Shown piece after piece: positions 1 to 10,512 of a stretch of DNA of 64,000 nt. This DNA comes from Neurospora intermedia (Eukaryota > Ascomycota > Sordariomycetes > Sordariales > Sordariaceae). The position numbers and the translations under genes were made by a program. The notes beneath the pieces were generated by a model. The model was not told the origin of the DNA, ran no database searches, and was given only the letters and a program-made list of their open reading frames with translations. Each line of letters begins with the position of its first letter. The stretch's first letter is position 1. The stretch spans positions 4,836,001 through 4,900,000 of the forward strand of contig BTPP01000002.1 of NCBI GenBank assembly GCA_037102815.1, in the 5' to 3' direction.

Positions 1-1737
1 TACAGAGAGTTTTCAAACTTATTGAAAATCAAAGAGAAAACCATTGCTGATCGACGACAGCGAGTCCAAGCTTCGCAAAGGAGACGCCAAGATGGCGGGA
101 GAGAGATCTCCAACGATGTGAAGCTTGATGTATGGCGGACTGTGCGAAATAATTGGTCGGGCAATGAGCGGTGGTTGGAGACACTCTTACACGGTGACAA
201 AAACACCCAAATCGATGGTGTCTTGTCGGCGCCTTTTGATCGAGTCTGGCACCGTGTTCAAACTGGCCGCATTGCGGAGCTTGAAGACAAGTCAGACAGT
301 TTGCTGGACGAGCTGGACGACAGAGTGAAGAGCCAGAAGGAAAGACTCCAGAAATGGCAGACTTTCCGTCAGCAGATGTTCGGAAAAACCAGCAAGGACT
401 CTACAACCAAAGAGTCAGCCCCACAGCCTAATCCAAAGGGAATCGATCTCGGACTTAGGGGACATGAGGCTTTGCACCGCGGACGAAGTGCACGAAGGCT
501 TACTCTCCTCAAACCTGTAACACCTATTGAGCTAGGGGGCGAATACAAACAACTACTCAATGACCTCAAGTCGGAGTTATCTAATATCGACCCTAAGCTA
601 TCCAATATTCCATTCTGGTTACAGAATCCAAGACAGCCGCTACGACAGGAGTCTGATACGGATGTGATTTCCGATATTAATGATGACGATAGGAACCTTG
701 CTGCAGCACCTGCTCGAACCTGTCGACGGGAGTTTACAGCAGCCGAAGATATGTCATACAAATCTATACTGGAGAGGCTGAAGAGTGTCCACGACGATGG
801 AGAATCACTAGCCCATTCAGACACCGTCTTTGCTGGAGATCCAACATGGTCACGACGATCTGCAACTCTTTCATCACAACATGCCAACGATTTTGAGGCA
901 GCAGAGGGCTCCTCTTGTCTAACAAGACATCAAAGAGAAGAAGCTACAAACCCAACACCGCCTCAGTCTGCTGTTTCACCCCCACGCCGTAGGCCATCTT
1001 TGATCTCCACAAAGGAGAAACAACCAGAAAGGCGTGACCGGCCACCCACACCACCGTCTGAGGGAACTCGCCGACAATCCAGCTCTCACCCGTCTCCCGA
1101 GCCACAACAACTAGCCGACCAGATCCTGGCGTCCGTCGATACCGCCTCGCCTTCCCCCTTAAACAAACCACGGTATATTGCTTCATTGGCTGAACGCACC
1201 CGCCTAACCCTTGCTCAGTGCAATTCGCAGGCCGCTGCCGATAACGATGACGCCTATGGCGACGCAGATGAGCAAGAAGACACATACTTCTCGGCTGTTC
1301 GTTCTGCGTCTCACAAACGCTCACATACCATCTCCAGCCCCTACAAAGCAAGCACACCAGGTACAACAGGCGACAGCCACAATGGCGCAGGAGGGTCAGG
1401 ATCAGGGGGAGGAGGGGCATCAACCTACGAAGATCTCATGACCCGCACGCGTCGTTCCATGGCCAACTTCGAGTCCGCCCAAAAGAAGGCTCAAATGGAG
1501 AGGAAGCGGTCGGAACGCAAGCCGAAGCAGCTGGCCCCGCCGTCGTCAAAGAGCGGGTATTTCCCTGCCATGGGCGAGGAAGAAGAAGAAGGAAAGTCGG
1601 CGCTGTTGTTGGCGGAGGAACTGCTTAGTGCGGGCCAGGATGTGGATTACGATGCTGTGTTTAGGAGCAGGCCGAAGATTGCCAGGGGTCCGGCGCCAGG
1701 GAAGGAAGATGGAGGAGGGTTTGGGGAGTGGGAGTAA
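1..1737 (+). CDS. HAUS augmin-like complex subunit 6-like protein, 3' part
   Basis: The reading frame is open from base 1, so the 5' end and true start lie outside the window. At least 578 residues are visible. An alpha-helical, charged N-terminal part (a WRTVRNNW segment, then an ELEDKSDSLLDELDD coiled-coil-like stretch) is followed by a long Ser/Pro-rich disordered region and a basic tail containing ERTRLTLAQ and YEDLMTRTRRSMANFE. These short arginine motifs, and the order of a helical head followed by a disordered tail, resemble fungal proteins assigned to the HAUS6 N-terminal family, a subunit of augmin that promotes microtubule branching by recruiting gamma-tubulin. The family call is by resemblance only. 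It could instead be an unrelated coiled-coil protein. The stop is TAA at 1735-1737. No intron is needed in the visible part. Confidence 0.5.
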   Translation, partial: YREFSNLLKIKEKTIADRRQRVQASQRRRQDGGREISNDVKLDVWRTVRNNWSGNERWLETLLHGDKNTQIDGVLSAPFDRVWHRVQTGRIAELEDKSDSLLDELDDRVKSQKERLQKWQTFRQQMFGKTSKDSTTKESAPQPNPKGIDLGLRGHEALHRGRSARRLTLLKPVTPIELGGEYKQLLNDLKSELSNIDPKLSNIPFWLQNPRQPLRQESDTDVISDINDDDRNLAAAPARTCRREFTAAEDMSYKSILERLKSVHDDGESLAHSDTVFAGDPTWSRRSATLSSQHANDFEAAEGSSCLTRHQREEATNPTPPQSAVSPPRRRPSLISTKEKQPERRDRPPTPPSEGTRRQSSSHPSPEPQQLADQILASVDTASPSPLNKPRYIASLAERTRLTLAQCNSQAAADNDDAYGDADEQEDTYFSAVRSASHKRSHTISSPYKASTPGTTGDSHNGAGGSGSGGGGASTYEDLMTRTRRSMANFESAQKKAQMERKRSERKPKQLAPPSSKSGYFPAMGEEEEEGKSALLLAEELLSAGQDVDYDAVFRSRPKIARGPAPGKEDGGGFGEWE

Positions 1738-2329
1738 GGGTGATCAGGGGTACCTGTGTCTTTAAGGTTGTCACTGTTTAGCTACACATAGTAAGGGACG
1801 TAATTCTACTATGACTAGCGATGGAATGATTGCGTGAACATTCATTTGAGATGTTTTTTGCACACTTGTATTGACTGGGTCATGCTTGTAGATATACAGC
1901 ATCCTAGGCAACCACCATGTCCAACAGGTTCAGCAGGAAGTGGGATTCTTAAGTCAGATATCTAGGCTACCCTCATGCTGGCGGTGGTAAGTCTACTAAT
2001 CTTGGTTAACCAGTTCCATCACCCATAGCATCAACTGGTTAATTTGTTTTGAAGGCTTTCATTCATTAATCGCAGGAATCCGCGACTGGATATTGTACAA
2101 GTTTTTGTCTTCGCGGGGTTTCTTTTCGGGTCTCAACAGATTTTGGCTTGGCGGTGATACATCGATGCGACCGACCTCTAGTTCTGTTCCCCCCCATCCA
2201 GTCTAGAGTTAATTTGGTCGTCGTCGTCATCGTCGTCGTCGTCCCATCTCTATCCGTTACAGTCCCCCCTCCTCAAATCGCGAAATTTCTCCCAATCTTC
2301 CACCCTTTGTCAGTCCCCCAGGGGTTTAT
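1738..2329. other. spacer with a TCG microsatellite
   Basis: Convergent spacer between the HAUS6-like gene and the mitochondrial ribosomal protein gene, expected to hold both 3' UTRs. It contains an imperfect TCG/TCA triplet repeat at about 2218-2243. I see no coding or RNA gene. Confidence 0.6.
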
Positions 2330-3040
2330 TTACCACCCCTGGTTCTTCAACTCAAAGGTCCTGTTGACCGCGGCCTTGAAGCCCTCCTTGAAGCGAGCCC
2401 TCCACCTCTCTCTCAAGTTCCTCTTCCTCTTGAGCGCCGGACGCTCGTGGAACCTCTGCAACCGCACGTCCTTCTTCACCTTGTTCGCCGCAACCGTCCT
2501 GTGCAGCTGTTTCAGCGCGCCCGCAAAATCTTGATGTCCGGACACGTAGAACGTCCTGCCGGTCGATGGGCGGAGACGGATGTTGAGCTCCTGCTGGGGA
2601 GCCATGTGGCGGGTCTCGAAATCGGTTTCGTTCCAGGTCTGCATGGGCGAGGGCTTGGAGGAGGAGTAGAGGGCGCCGCCGGAGGAGGAGGAGGAGGAAG
2701 AAGAAGTGCTGCTACTGCTGTCCTTGTTGATGGCGTCGACAATCGACCAAGGGCTGTCGTTGGCAGTGGGAGGACGGGGAGGGAGAGCAGAGGATGCGGA
2801 GGTAGCGCCAGGGCTACCACCAGCGGCGGCGCCGGCGCCGGCGGGCTTCCGGTTCGAGAGAGCCGCTCGCAGAGTCTCGATGCGCGATTTGCCCGAGACG
2901 TAGGGGTTGGGCGGTGGCTGCAGTTGGAAGCGGGCGCTGGTAGAGAAGGCATGGCGGCCGGCGAGGCTGGACCGGGCGCTGGCGGAGGCGGCCGCTGCCG
3001 TCGTGCGGCAGACGGACTGGAGTGCTGAACGGAGCTCCAT
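2330..3040 (-). CDS. mrp21: mitochondrial ribosomal small-subunit protein bS21m (Mrp21-type)
   Basis: Single-exon 236-residue protein. Residues 1 to about 38 form a typical mitochondrial presequence, rich in Arg, Ser and Ala with no acids after the initial Glu, ending in the cleavage-site-like FSTSAR. A low-complexity linker with a run of serines follows (about 105-120). The C-terminal ~90 residues carry the bS21 signature: NIRLRPSTGRTFYV, then a basic helix with RFHERPALKRKRNLRERW, the S21-type RFxERPxxKRKR pattern. Family members are small-subunit mitoribosome proteins near the 3' end of the small rRNA. The N-terminal extension is longer than in bacterial S21 (about 70 residues), as usual for fungi. 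It is divergent from the PWI-protein gene, with about 820 bp between starts. Confidence 0.9.
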   Translation of the reverse strand: MELRSALQSVCRTTAAAASASARSSLAGRHAFSTSARFQLQPPPNPYVSGKSRIETLRAALSNRKPAGAGAAAGGSPGATSASSALPPRPPTANDSPWSIVDAINKDSSSSTSSSSSSSSGGALYSSSKPSPMQTWNETDFETRHMAPQQELNIRLRPSTGRTFYVSGHQDFAGALKQLHRTVAANKVKKDVRLQRFHERPALKRKRNLRERWRARFKEGFKAAVNRTFELKNQGW

Positions 3041-3860
3041 GATGCTGGCCTGTTCACATGGTGAGAAGTGGTAGTTAGTAACTTGATAGACGAAGGTAAG
3101 GTAGGTTATGGGGACCGAGAAGACAGAAGGGTGGACAACTCACTCAATTGGTCATGAACTACTCCGTTCGGTCGCAGAGAGGGCAGCGGCTTATCGTGCG
3201 GTCGATTTTCAGAATCTCGAATGCCTCCCACCAAGCGACTGGCACGGTTCGGGGCCCCGGCGTCCATCTGCTGCTGCTAGCGCGCTGGTCCACTCAGCCG
3301 AGTTGCCGGTTGACTGTGGCCCGGGCTTTTGCGCCAGCCAGCTGGCAGAGGTCTTTCTTTCCGAGGCTGAAGCCCATCAGTTGAGTCTTTTGCGCCACAG
3401 TTGTGCAGCGTCGCAGCTGGCCGCGGTTGCAGCGAGTGCAAGTCCGAGCGTGGAGCTCTCCAGGAAGTTTCGTTAGAGCTCCCGCCCGCCAGTCAGGGTG
3501 GTCAAAGTGCCACCGACCCCAGTCAACTGGATCGCTGTGTGCGGTTGCCGGTGCGCGTCCACGCAAGCGGAAGTCACCCAGTGACCGGGGGCGATTGAAG
3601 TTTTGGCGAACGGCATCAAACACTTACAACAATTCCCTTCCCATGCACCTCCAAACGTGGAATTGAACTGCCACCTTCCAGCACCACCACCAACACCCAC
3701 CAGCTATTAACTAACCGACTATATCCCATCCGAGTCAACAAAACGTGTACGGCACTTCGAATCAATTTGTACCGATTTTGGGTTTAGACCAACTCCGAGA
3801 TTACGACTTACCCACCTCAGCCCCAAGACCTCTTCGACAGTCAATTTCTCCAAATTCATC
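3041..3860. promoter_or_regulatory. divergent promoter region between bS21m and PWI-protein genes
   Basis: An 820-bp GC-rich interval between two divergently transcribed housekeeping genes. ORFs on both strands (for example 3108-3476) have no recognisable domains and look like chance ORFs. No clear TATA box is visible, which fits housekeeping promoters. Assignment as a shared promoter is inference from gene orientation. Confidence 0.5.
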
Positions 3861-6323
3861 ATGGCGTTTAATCCCTATGGAGGTATGTCCTATTGTTGAC
3901 GTTGCCCTAGCTTCTATGCGCGCCTGCGATTGTGGTCCTTGTCATATTTGCGCCAGGCACATACTAACAATGTCGTTTCTCTATGAAGCGCCGCCCTACG
4001 GCCCCCCACCGACCTTTGCCGCATACCCAGGTGTGCCTATGGCCCCGGGCATGGTTCCGCCACCCGGTCTAGGTAAGCTTCCCGTCCGGAACAGCTCGTC
4101 CTTTTTCATTCGGCCATGTCATCTAACCTACTCCTGTCTATAGGTCCTCCACCAGGCATGTCCTCTGCCCCCGGATTGGCACCACCTCCTGGTGTCCAGC
4201 AGCCTCCTCCTGCTACTCAAGCTAATCGACCAAGCGGCCTACCTGCCTCGTTCCAACCACCCCCAAACCTGAACATCAACTTCAATGCCCCCGTCATCCG
4301 CCTGGGCGCTTCTTCGCTCCCCAACAAACCCGGCATGCCCCAGGGCAACGACCGAAAGGATTCGCATACCCCGACTAGTGCGAACCGTCCAGGTCTCGGC
4401 TCCGATCGCGTCGAACAGTCCCGCGCGCAGTTGCGAGAGAGCATCCAGAACCTTGTCCCGCCGACACCGGAGGAGAGACTACGAACGATATTTCTGCACA
4501 AGATTCCCGATGGCCTCGGCGGCGAGGAAGGCGTCCAGAAGCTGCTCCACACGGTCGGCAGGCTGCGGAGGTGGGACTCGGGGCACTCCCACTTGACGGA
4601 CTGCAAGGGCGCATTGTTTGGTTTTGCACAGTACGAGGACCCCGATTCGCTAGCGATTGCTGTGGAGTTACTCAAAGATCTCGAGGTCCCTGTGAAAAAG
4701 CAAACACCGACCGAGAACGAGCCCCCCAAAGACGACGACGAGGCGTTCGCCGCCGATATCGACAAGGTCAAGCTGAAGGTCGAGGTTGACGTCAACACGA
4801 CAAAGTACCTTGAGGCCCGCAAGGAGGAGAGAGGGGAGGATGCGGCCTTTGAGGCGAAACTAGGTGAGGCCAAGGTTGCGCTCAAGCAGTTTGTTCAAGA
4901 CCTCTTTTACCCACGTCTTCGCACTGGACAGGATGCCGACGGAGACACCACCATGGCCGATGGAACAAATGCTGCCGGAGATAGCGTTGAGGTTATCAAC
5001 ATCCCGCTCGCGCAGGAGGATGAGCTGGCGGATATTCCAGCAGAGATGCGCGAAACTGTTGCTGCCGAAATCGCTGCTTTCAGAGACAGGAGCAACAAGC
5101 GCGACCTTGAGCGTCTACGCCGGGAAGAAGAATTCGAGGAAAGGGAACGTCAAAGGAATGGAGCGCCGCGCATCTCACGCCTGGATTCACCTCCGCCCAC
5201 GGATGCGGCGAACTCAAATCACGTCCCGCTGGGCCCGCGTGGTGTGCCCAATGCGCCATCTGGACCTCGTGGGCAACAAGGTAGAGGTGTTGAGTTTGTC
5301 GGTGGCGGCACATCAAACGGTTATAACTTCAAGGACGAGGACGACACCGATGCCGATGATGACGAGCTATACCAACGTGAAGTTAACAAGCAGAAGGCAG
5401 AGGAGGAAAAGCTTTACTTGGAGGCCGAAAGGAAATGGGTGAACCGTGAACGCCAACGTGCAGCTGCTCTCGAGCGTGAGAAGGAGCGTGAGAAGGCGGA
5501 AACCGAAGGATTCGCCAGGAGAAAGGAAGAGCAACTCGAGAGGGAGAAGAGCTGGGACGATGAGCGTGAGGCAACCCGTAAACACCACATGTACTACCGC
5601 GACCACGCGCACTGGGTCAGGAAACGACTACAGGAGCGCAACGACGAACAGGCACGGGATGAGATGGATAGGCGGGCTGAGGAGGACGAGAGGCGCAAGG
5701 CCGAAGCAGAGATGGAACAAGCCAGGGGTATGGCCGACTCCTTCCTCGAGCGACAGGCTGAGGAGATGGAGAGGCGGCCAGCTGCGGCGCCGGCTGCGCC
5801 CCAGCGGTTTACCATTTCCTTCGGTGCAGCGGCTCAAAAGGCAGCCCAGCGTTCCGCCGGCGCCCGCAGGACTGTTGCCGAAGTCGAGGGTCTTTTGGAC
5901 GACGAGGAACAGGAGCAGACCACCAAGCGGCAACTTGTCCCCATCAAATTCGAGCCCATCACCGACACCAAGGCCATGTCGGAGGAGGATTTGCAAAAGG
6001 CCGTGCGCGCTCTGGCGCAGGAGATCCCTGCGGACAAGGACGGGCTCTGGGCTTGGGACGTCAAGTGGGATTACCTCGAAGAATCCATCATCAGCGAAAA
6101 GCTTCGGCCTTTCGTGGAGAAGAAGGTGGTCGAGTATCTTGGTGTACAAGAACAGTTTCTTGTTGACGTGGTGGAAGAGCACTTGCGCAAACATCAAAAG
6201 CCTGCCGAGCTGGTGGAGACATTGGGCGAAGCTCTTGATGAAGATGCGGAGGATCTAGTGAAGAAGTTGTGGAGGATGGTGATTTTCTTTACGGAGAGCG
6301 AGAAGCGCGGTTTGCCCGCTTAA
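3861..6323 (+). CDS. PWI-domain pre-mRNA splicing factor (RBM25/Snu71-like)
   Basis: Three exons: 3861-3882, 3989-4072 and 4144-6323, joined in frame to give 761 residues. Introns have GTATGT and GTAAGC donors and an ACTAAC branch. The first exon encodes only MAFNPYG plus one base. Residues 1 to about 75 are Pro/Gly-rich (repeated PPPG). An RRM-like fold follows at about 148-225 (TIFLHKIPDG, LFGFAQYEDPDSL). The centre is a long charged Arg/Glu-rich coiled coil (about 345-575, for example REKEREKAE). A C-terminal PWI domain spans about 665-761 (DVKWDYLEE, LRPFVEKKVVEYLGV, DLVKKLWRMVIFF). RRM, RE-rich region and PWI in this order is the RBM25/Snu71 architecture, a U1 snRNP-associated factor influencing 5' splice-site choice in the nucleus. 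The yeast Snu71 versus metazoan RBM25 relationship cannot be settled here. Confidence 0.9.
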
Positions 6324-6955
6324 GAGAATGTCTGGGAGCCAACGACATCGGGTTTGTTCCTCGGTCCTGTATGGCCTCTGTTGAGGGCCATGAAACAATT
6401 CACGAAGGATCAAGGCTTAGAGATCCTGTGGTATGTATATCGTAAAAAAACACATGCTTGTAGGAGAGAATAGCCAACAAAGCATGGGGCGTTGGAAGCG
6501 CTAATTGAACATTTTTTTCAGTGAAATGTACGCGGTCTTGGTGTTGGCTCGTTGATCTCATGTGCCTCGGCAAATGCCCCCAGATCTACCCGGGCAGCGA
6601 GGGGAAACCCAAGGGTTGCGCCATCTGCCCGCACTTATCCTAGGTTGAGTTGCAGCCACTTTGATACAGTGATCCAATAGGGTTTGGTTCAGTCGGCATT
6701 TGGGCGTTGTCCTTCGTTAACATATAAGTCCATTGAGGATCCTTAGTTGTTGATTTCGAATTTTACATTGTTTTGCTCGGTTTATCTTTTCTAAGGTGTA
6801 TTTTATCGCCAGCACAACACCCCAGCATTCAAGCTCGTCCACTGGAATATCAAGTAAACATCAACCCCTGAGATACTCGCCAAAGCAACCCAAGGGAATT
6901 ACGTCATCCACTACTCCAGCTCACCCACCACAAATACCCTAGTACAAATTCAACC
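6324..6955. other. spacer, no gene seen
   Basis: Tandem spacer of 632 bp holding the 3' UTR of the PWI gene and the promoter/5' UTR of the hydratase gene. The last ~150 bp are C/A-rich, as common for Neurospora leaders, and the start context is ACC-ATG-T. No other feature is visible. Confidence 0.5.
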
Positions 6956-8245
6956 ATGTCCACCCCAACCCAAAGCTTCAAAACCCCTCCTCCCTCCGTT
7001 CCCAACACCCTCCTCTCCTTCCCAGCCCCGCACGTTCTGCTCGTCACGCTCAACCGCCCGGCCCAGCTCAACGCCATCCCCACGTCCCAGCACAAGCGGC
7101 TCGCCGCGCTGTGGGATTGGTTCGATGCCGAGCCGGCGCTGCGGTGCGCGGTGATCACGGGTGCCGGGCGCGCTTTTTGCGCAGGCGCAGATCTGAAGGA
7201 GTGGAATGAGTTGCATAGCAAGTTTCAAGGTCAGCAGAAGCGGAAGGACTATGGAGGTGGAGGAGGAAAAGGGTTGGTGGATGGGGTGGAGCGGGGAGGG
7301 CAGTATGGGACTTTGGAGGGGAAGAGGAGGGAAGCACTCCGGAAGGCGGAGAGTAAGAAATCCGGGGAAGAGCCAGATGCGTTCGCGGAGGGGATTGTCA
7401 AGGACCAGGGTCGCGCTAGGGATGGCAAGATGAAGGACGAGGATAAGCTGACGACAGGCATTGGAGGGGGGTATGGAACGGTCGATAACAGGCGTAAGGC
7501 CATCGAGAGCGCCGCCGCCCATCTAACCGAGGAGACTGCTCCAAAAAGGGATCTTAGCGATGTGGATGACGCCAGAATCAACACCGGCATCGGCGGTGGT
7601 TACGGCACTGTTGCCTCGCGCAAGGCGGCGGCGGCCGCCGCCGCACGGGTTGCGAACAACGAGTCTTCTTCTTCCCGCGTCGGCAACCTCGGCCTCAATG
7701 CCGGCTTTGGTGGGCTTTCTAATCGCTCGGGCAAGAAACCCATCATTGCTGCTGTCAACGGCCTTTGCCTCGGCGGCGGCATGGAGATGGTCATCAACTG
7801 CGACATGGTCATCGCCTCCTCCAACGCGCGGTTCGGTTTGCCTGAGGTCAAAGTGGGTGTTATTGCCGTTGCGGGCGCATTGCCTCGTCTCGTGCGCACG
7901 GTGGGCAAGCAGAGGGCGGCTGAGATGGCGCTGTTGGGGAGGAATAGGTACTCGGCTGAGCAGATGGAGAGGTGGGGGGTGGTTAATTTTATTGTCAGCG
8001 GCGAGCAGGCGCTGGTTGAGGAAGCTGTAAAGCTGGCGGAGGAAGTGTCGAGTAATTCGCCTGATGCGGTGCTTACGAGTAAGGAGGGCTTGAGATTGGG
8101 TTGGGAGGGGATGGGACCGGAGAAGGCGACGGCGGTGTTGGAGGGAGGCATGTATAGGAAGCTGGAGAAGGGGGAGAATATGAGAGAGGGTGTGGCGAGC
8201 TTTGTGGAGAAGAGGAAGCCTGTTTGGAAGGATAGTAAGCTATGA
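6956..8245 (+). CDS. enoyl-CoA hydratase/isomerase-family protein with a ~160-residue insert
   Basis: Intronless, 429 residues; typical family members are about 260-300. The crotonase fold is split. Residues about 18-90 give the first half with the oxyanion-hole segment AFCAGADLKEW (73-83). Residues about 250-429 give the second half, with NGLCLGGGMEM (268-278) and RFGLPEVKVGVIA. Between them residues about 91-250 form a Gly/Lys/Ala-rich insert containing near-identical TGIGGGYGTV motifs at about 167-176 and 210-219, each followed by a basic/Ala helix, plus a degenerate copy (RGGQYGTL, 113-120). The core may hydrate enoyl-CoA or act on a related acyl-CoA; substrate and compartment are not evident. 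There is no obvious N-terminal mitochondrial presequence, and the C-terminal DSKL only weakly resembles a PTS1 peroxisomal signal. The insert stays in frame without plausible intron borders, so it is treated as coding. Confidence 0.85.
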   Translation: MSTPTQSFKTPPPSVPNTLLSFPAPHVLLVTLNRPAQLNAIPTSQHKRLAALWDWFDAEPALRCAVITGAGRAFCAGADLKEWNELHSKFQGQQKRKDYGGGGGKGLVDGVERGGQYGTLEGKRREALRKAESKKSGEEPDAFAEGIVKDQGRARDGKMKDEDKLTTGIGGGYGTVDNRRKAIESAAAHLTEETAPKRDLSDVDDARINTGIGGGYGTVASRKAAAAAAARVANNESSSSRVGNLGLNAGFGGLSNRSGKKPIIAAVNGLCLGGGMEMVINCDMVIASSNARFGLPEVKVGVIAVAGALPRLVRTVGKQRAAEMALLGRNRYSAEQMERWGVVNFIVSGEQALVEEAVKLAEEVSSNSPDAVLTSKEGLRLGWEGMGPEKATAVLEGGMYRKLEKGENMREGVASFVEKRKPVWKDSKL

Positions 8246-8472
8246 TTGTGGTTGGGCAAATTCGTCCACGGAATTAGTTATGATACTATTACAGTAAACT
8301 AATCTACAGTTTGGATATCCATTGTATATTCCATGCTGTGACTGTTCCCTGCCACTTGATATATAATTCGAACCCAATAGAGGTATTCAGGGCACCGTCC
8401 TCCACTTCCCTTCCCTTCCCCGGATCATCGCCAATCTTACTCCGCACGGAAACCGATACCGAAGAGCCCGCT

Positions 8473-8573
8473 GTGGGGTAGAGGTAGCCTGGGGCTACAT
8501 ATAAAGCGGGACGGGAACTACATAGCGGGATGCGGGGAAGTAATTGTTAGGGCCTCTTAGGGACCCTGCGGGG
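8473..8573 (+). promoter_or_regulatory. cluster of four CRE-1/CreA-type (SYGGRG) sites
   Basis: Four matches to the carbon-catabolite repressor consensus SYGGRG lie within 101 bp on the plus strand: GTGGGG 8473-8478, CTGGGG 8489-8494, GCGGGG 8532-8537 and GCGGGG 8568-8573. They lie 370-470 bp upstream of the exo-polygalacturonase start. Paired CreA/CRE-1 sites are the usual repressing arrangement in fungal polysaccharidase promoters. Binding here is inferred from sequence only; the motif is short, but this density is high. Confidence 0.5.
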
Positions 8574-8854
8574 ACCATTGGAGGTGGATTTCTCCGTTGG
8601 ACGGCATCCCATTTTCCATCAATGGCATCGAGCTTTTTCTCCTACTTACTCCAACGCACCGGTCAGAACGATACACGATGGTTGCACTGATGTTATCTCG
8701 ACTACGACCTGGCTGACCAGGGAGCCGGTGCCGACAACCATGCGAACGTCACTTTATCCGCTGTTTTCATACTACCGAGACAATGGGATAGGTGGGATCG
8801 ACGGTCACTCGAGCTTTCATCGGCGTCGAGAATCGCAAGAAACGATGTGATGAC

Positions 8855-8863
8855 TATATAATA
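8855..8863 (+). promoter_or_regulatory. TATA box of the exo-polygalacturonase gene
   Basis: TATATAATA, 80 bp upstream of the ATG at 8943, followed at once by GGCCAATGG (CCAAT element, 8864-8872). A strong TATA box fits a highly inducible secreted-enzyme gene. Confidence 0.55.
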
Positions 8864-8942
8864 GGCCAATGGTCCCGTCCTTACTAAAGATACAGAGTGG
8901 TATCGCAACATCCAGCCTTCAATCTCCCTCTCTGGAGCCACC

Positions 8943-10377
8943 ATGAAGTTCCTCGCCTTCGCAGCCCTCGTGGCCGCCGCCGTCTCGGCATTCCCTGCCC
9001 CCGAGCTCCCCGCCGGCATCCCTCGCTCTCTCTCCGAGTTCAAGGAGAAACATCCTTACACAGTCAAACGCAGCAGCCATTGCCGGAAGACAGTCTCCAT
9101 CCGGGCCTCGCAAAACGACACTGATGACGTTGCCGACGACTTCCTCCGCGGTCTCAAACAGGCCAACAACGGCGGCACCCTCTACCTGCCCAAGGAAAAA
9201 ACCTTTGTCATTGGCAAGCCGCTCGACCTGACCTTTCTCAACGACGTCCAAGTCCACCTCGAGGGCGAAATCAAGTTCACAAACGACACGGCCTATTGGC
9301 AGAAGAACGCGTTTGCCCATCCCTTCCAGAACAGCCTCATGTTTTGGAAATGGGGTGGTAAAAACATCAAGATCTACGGTAACGGCGTTCTCAATGGCAA
9401 CGGTCAGCGGTGGTGGAACGAATTCGCTGGTTCGGAGATTCTCGACCCCGGCAACACGTACCTGCGTCCGATCCTGTTCTATGCTGAGAACACTACCGGT
9501 ATCGAGATCGAGGGTATTCACTTTAAGGACTCGCCTTGCTGGACCACCTTCTTTGTTACTTCCAAGCACATCTCCTTCAAGGACGTGGCCTGCACGGCCG
9601 AGTCCAACAACGCCACCGCTCTTCCCAAGAACTCGGACTTTTTTGACTCGCTCAATGTCGAGCACGTAAGCGTCGAGCGTGCTTGGGTTAATATCGGTGA
9701 CGACTGCTTCTCGCCCAAGTCTAATGCTACGGGTTTGTACGTGAACACCATGTACTGCAACGGCACTCACGGACAGTCGATGGGCTCGATTGGTCAGTAT
9801 TCCGGCGAGAAGAGCTTTATCCGGGACGTGGTTATTGAGAACTTGTGGATGTTGAACGGCCAGCACGGTGCTCGTTTAAAGTCATGGGCCGGTCCTGACG
9901 TCGGCTATGGCTTCATTGATAACGTCACCTTCCGCAACTTTTGGAATGCCAATAATGAGTACAGTGCTTTTCTGGACTCATGCTACTTCAATGTAAGTGT
10001 CTGGTCTCTGACAAGAAAGAGTCAAATAACTAACGCAGCGTACCCAGGTCAATGCTACTACCTGTTCCGCGTACCCCTCCCAGGTCAACATTAGCAACGT
10101 CAACTTTGAGAACTTCTCAGGATATACTTCGGGCAAGTACGGACGTGCTGTTGCTCGCCTGACTTGCAGCCCCAACGCCGTGTGCGAGAACATCAAGTTC
10201 AAGAACTTCAATGTTACTAGCCCCTGCGGTGGTAAGCCAGTTGTCATTTGCGATGGCATCAGCGATGACCTTGGCGTTCCTTGCGTCAACTCGAGCAGCC
10301 CGGAGGCGAAAGCCGCGTTGAAGGACAAGTGCTCGACTGCTATGGCGACACTGCCAAAGCCGACGCCGTGGTTGTAA
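8943..10377 (+). CDS. gh28-2: secreted exo-polygalacturonase, glycoside hydrolase family 28
   Basis: Two exons, 8943-9992 and 10048-10377. The intron has a GTAAGT donor and CTAAC branch; the CAG acceptor at 10045-10047 keeps frame. Product 459 residues. A signal peptide (about 1-16) is followed by a short propeptide-like stretch ending near KR (42-43). GH28 catalytic motifs: NSDFFDS (Asp232), GDDC (Asp253-Asp254), GTHGQSMGS (His276) and ARLK (Arg311, Lys313). The first motif reads NSDFFD rather than NTDG but keeps the aspartate. Many N-glycosylation sequons and paired cysteines fit secretion. Such enzymes release galacturonate from the non-reducing ends of pectate. Exo rather than endo mode is inferred from the long N-terminal region, the GQRWWNEF segment and overall resemblance to fungal exo-PGs. 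The symbol is recalled from N. crassa and should be checked. Confidence 0.92.
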
Positions 10378-10512
10378 AGATTTTGTATTTTATAAGAAAA
10401 TCTGATCAGTTAGTTCTTACTCCAGCCATGGATGGCTCAATAATACAACAAATACCGTGCTCTCCAGTGGTCTTTTCCCCGATCCATGGTCATACAATCC
10501 TGTCTTGTTTCT

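Larger units (their letters stand above)
8246..8942. other. spacer and promoter region of the exo-polygalacturonase gene
   Basis: 697-bp spacer. The first ~150 bp should hold the hydratase 3' UTR. The rest is the pectinase promoter, with CRE-1-type motifs and a TATA box listed separately. A 90-codon ORF at 8578-8850 lacks any recognisable domain and is treated as chance. Confidence 0.55.

Noticed and set aside
7226-7706. Hydratase insert as a retained intron
   Set aside because: Open in frame for about 480 nt, no convincing donor, branch and acceptor set, and codes for repeated motifs.
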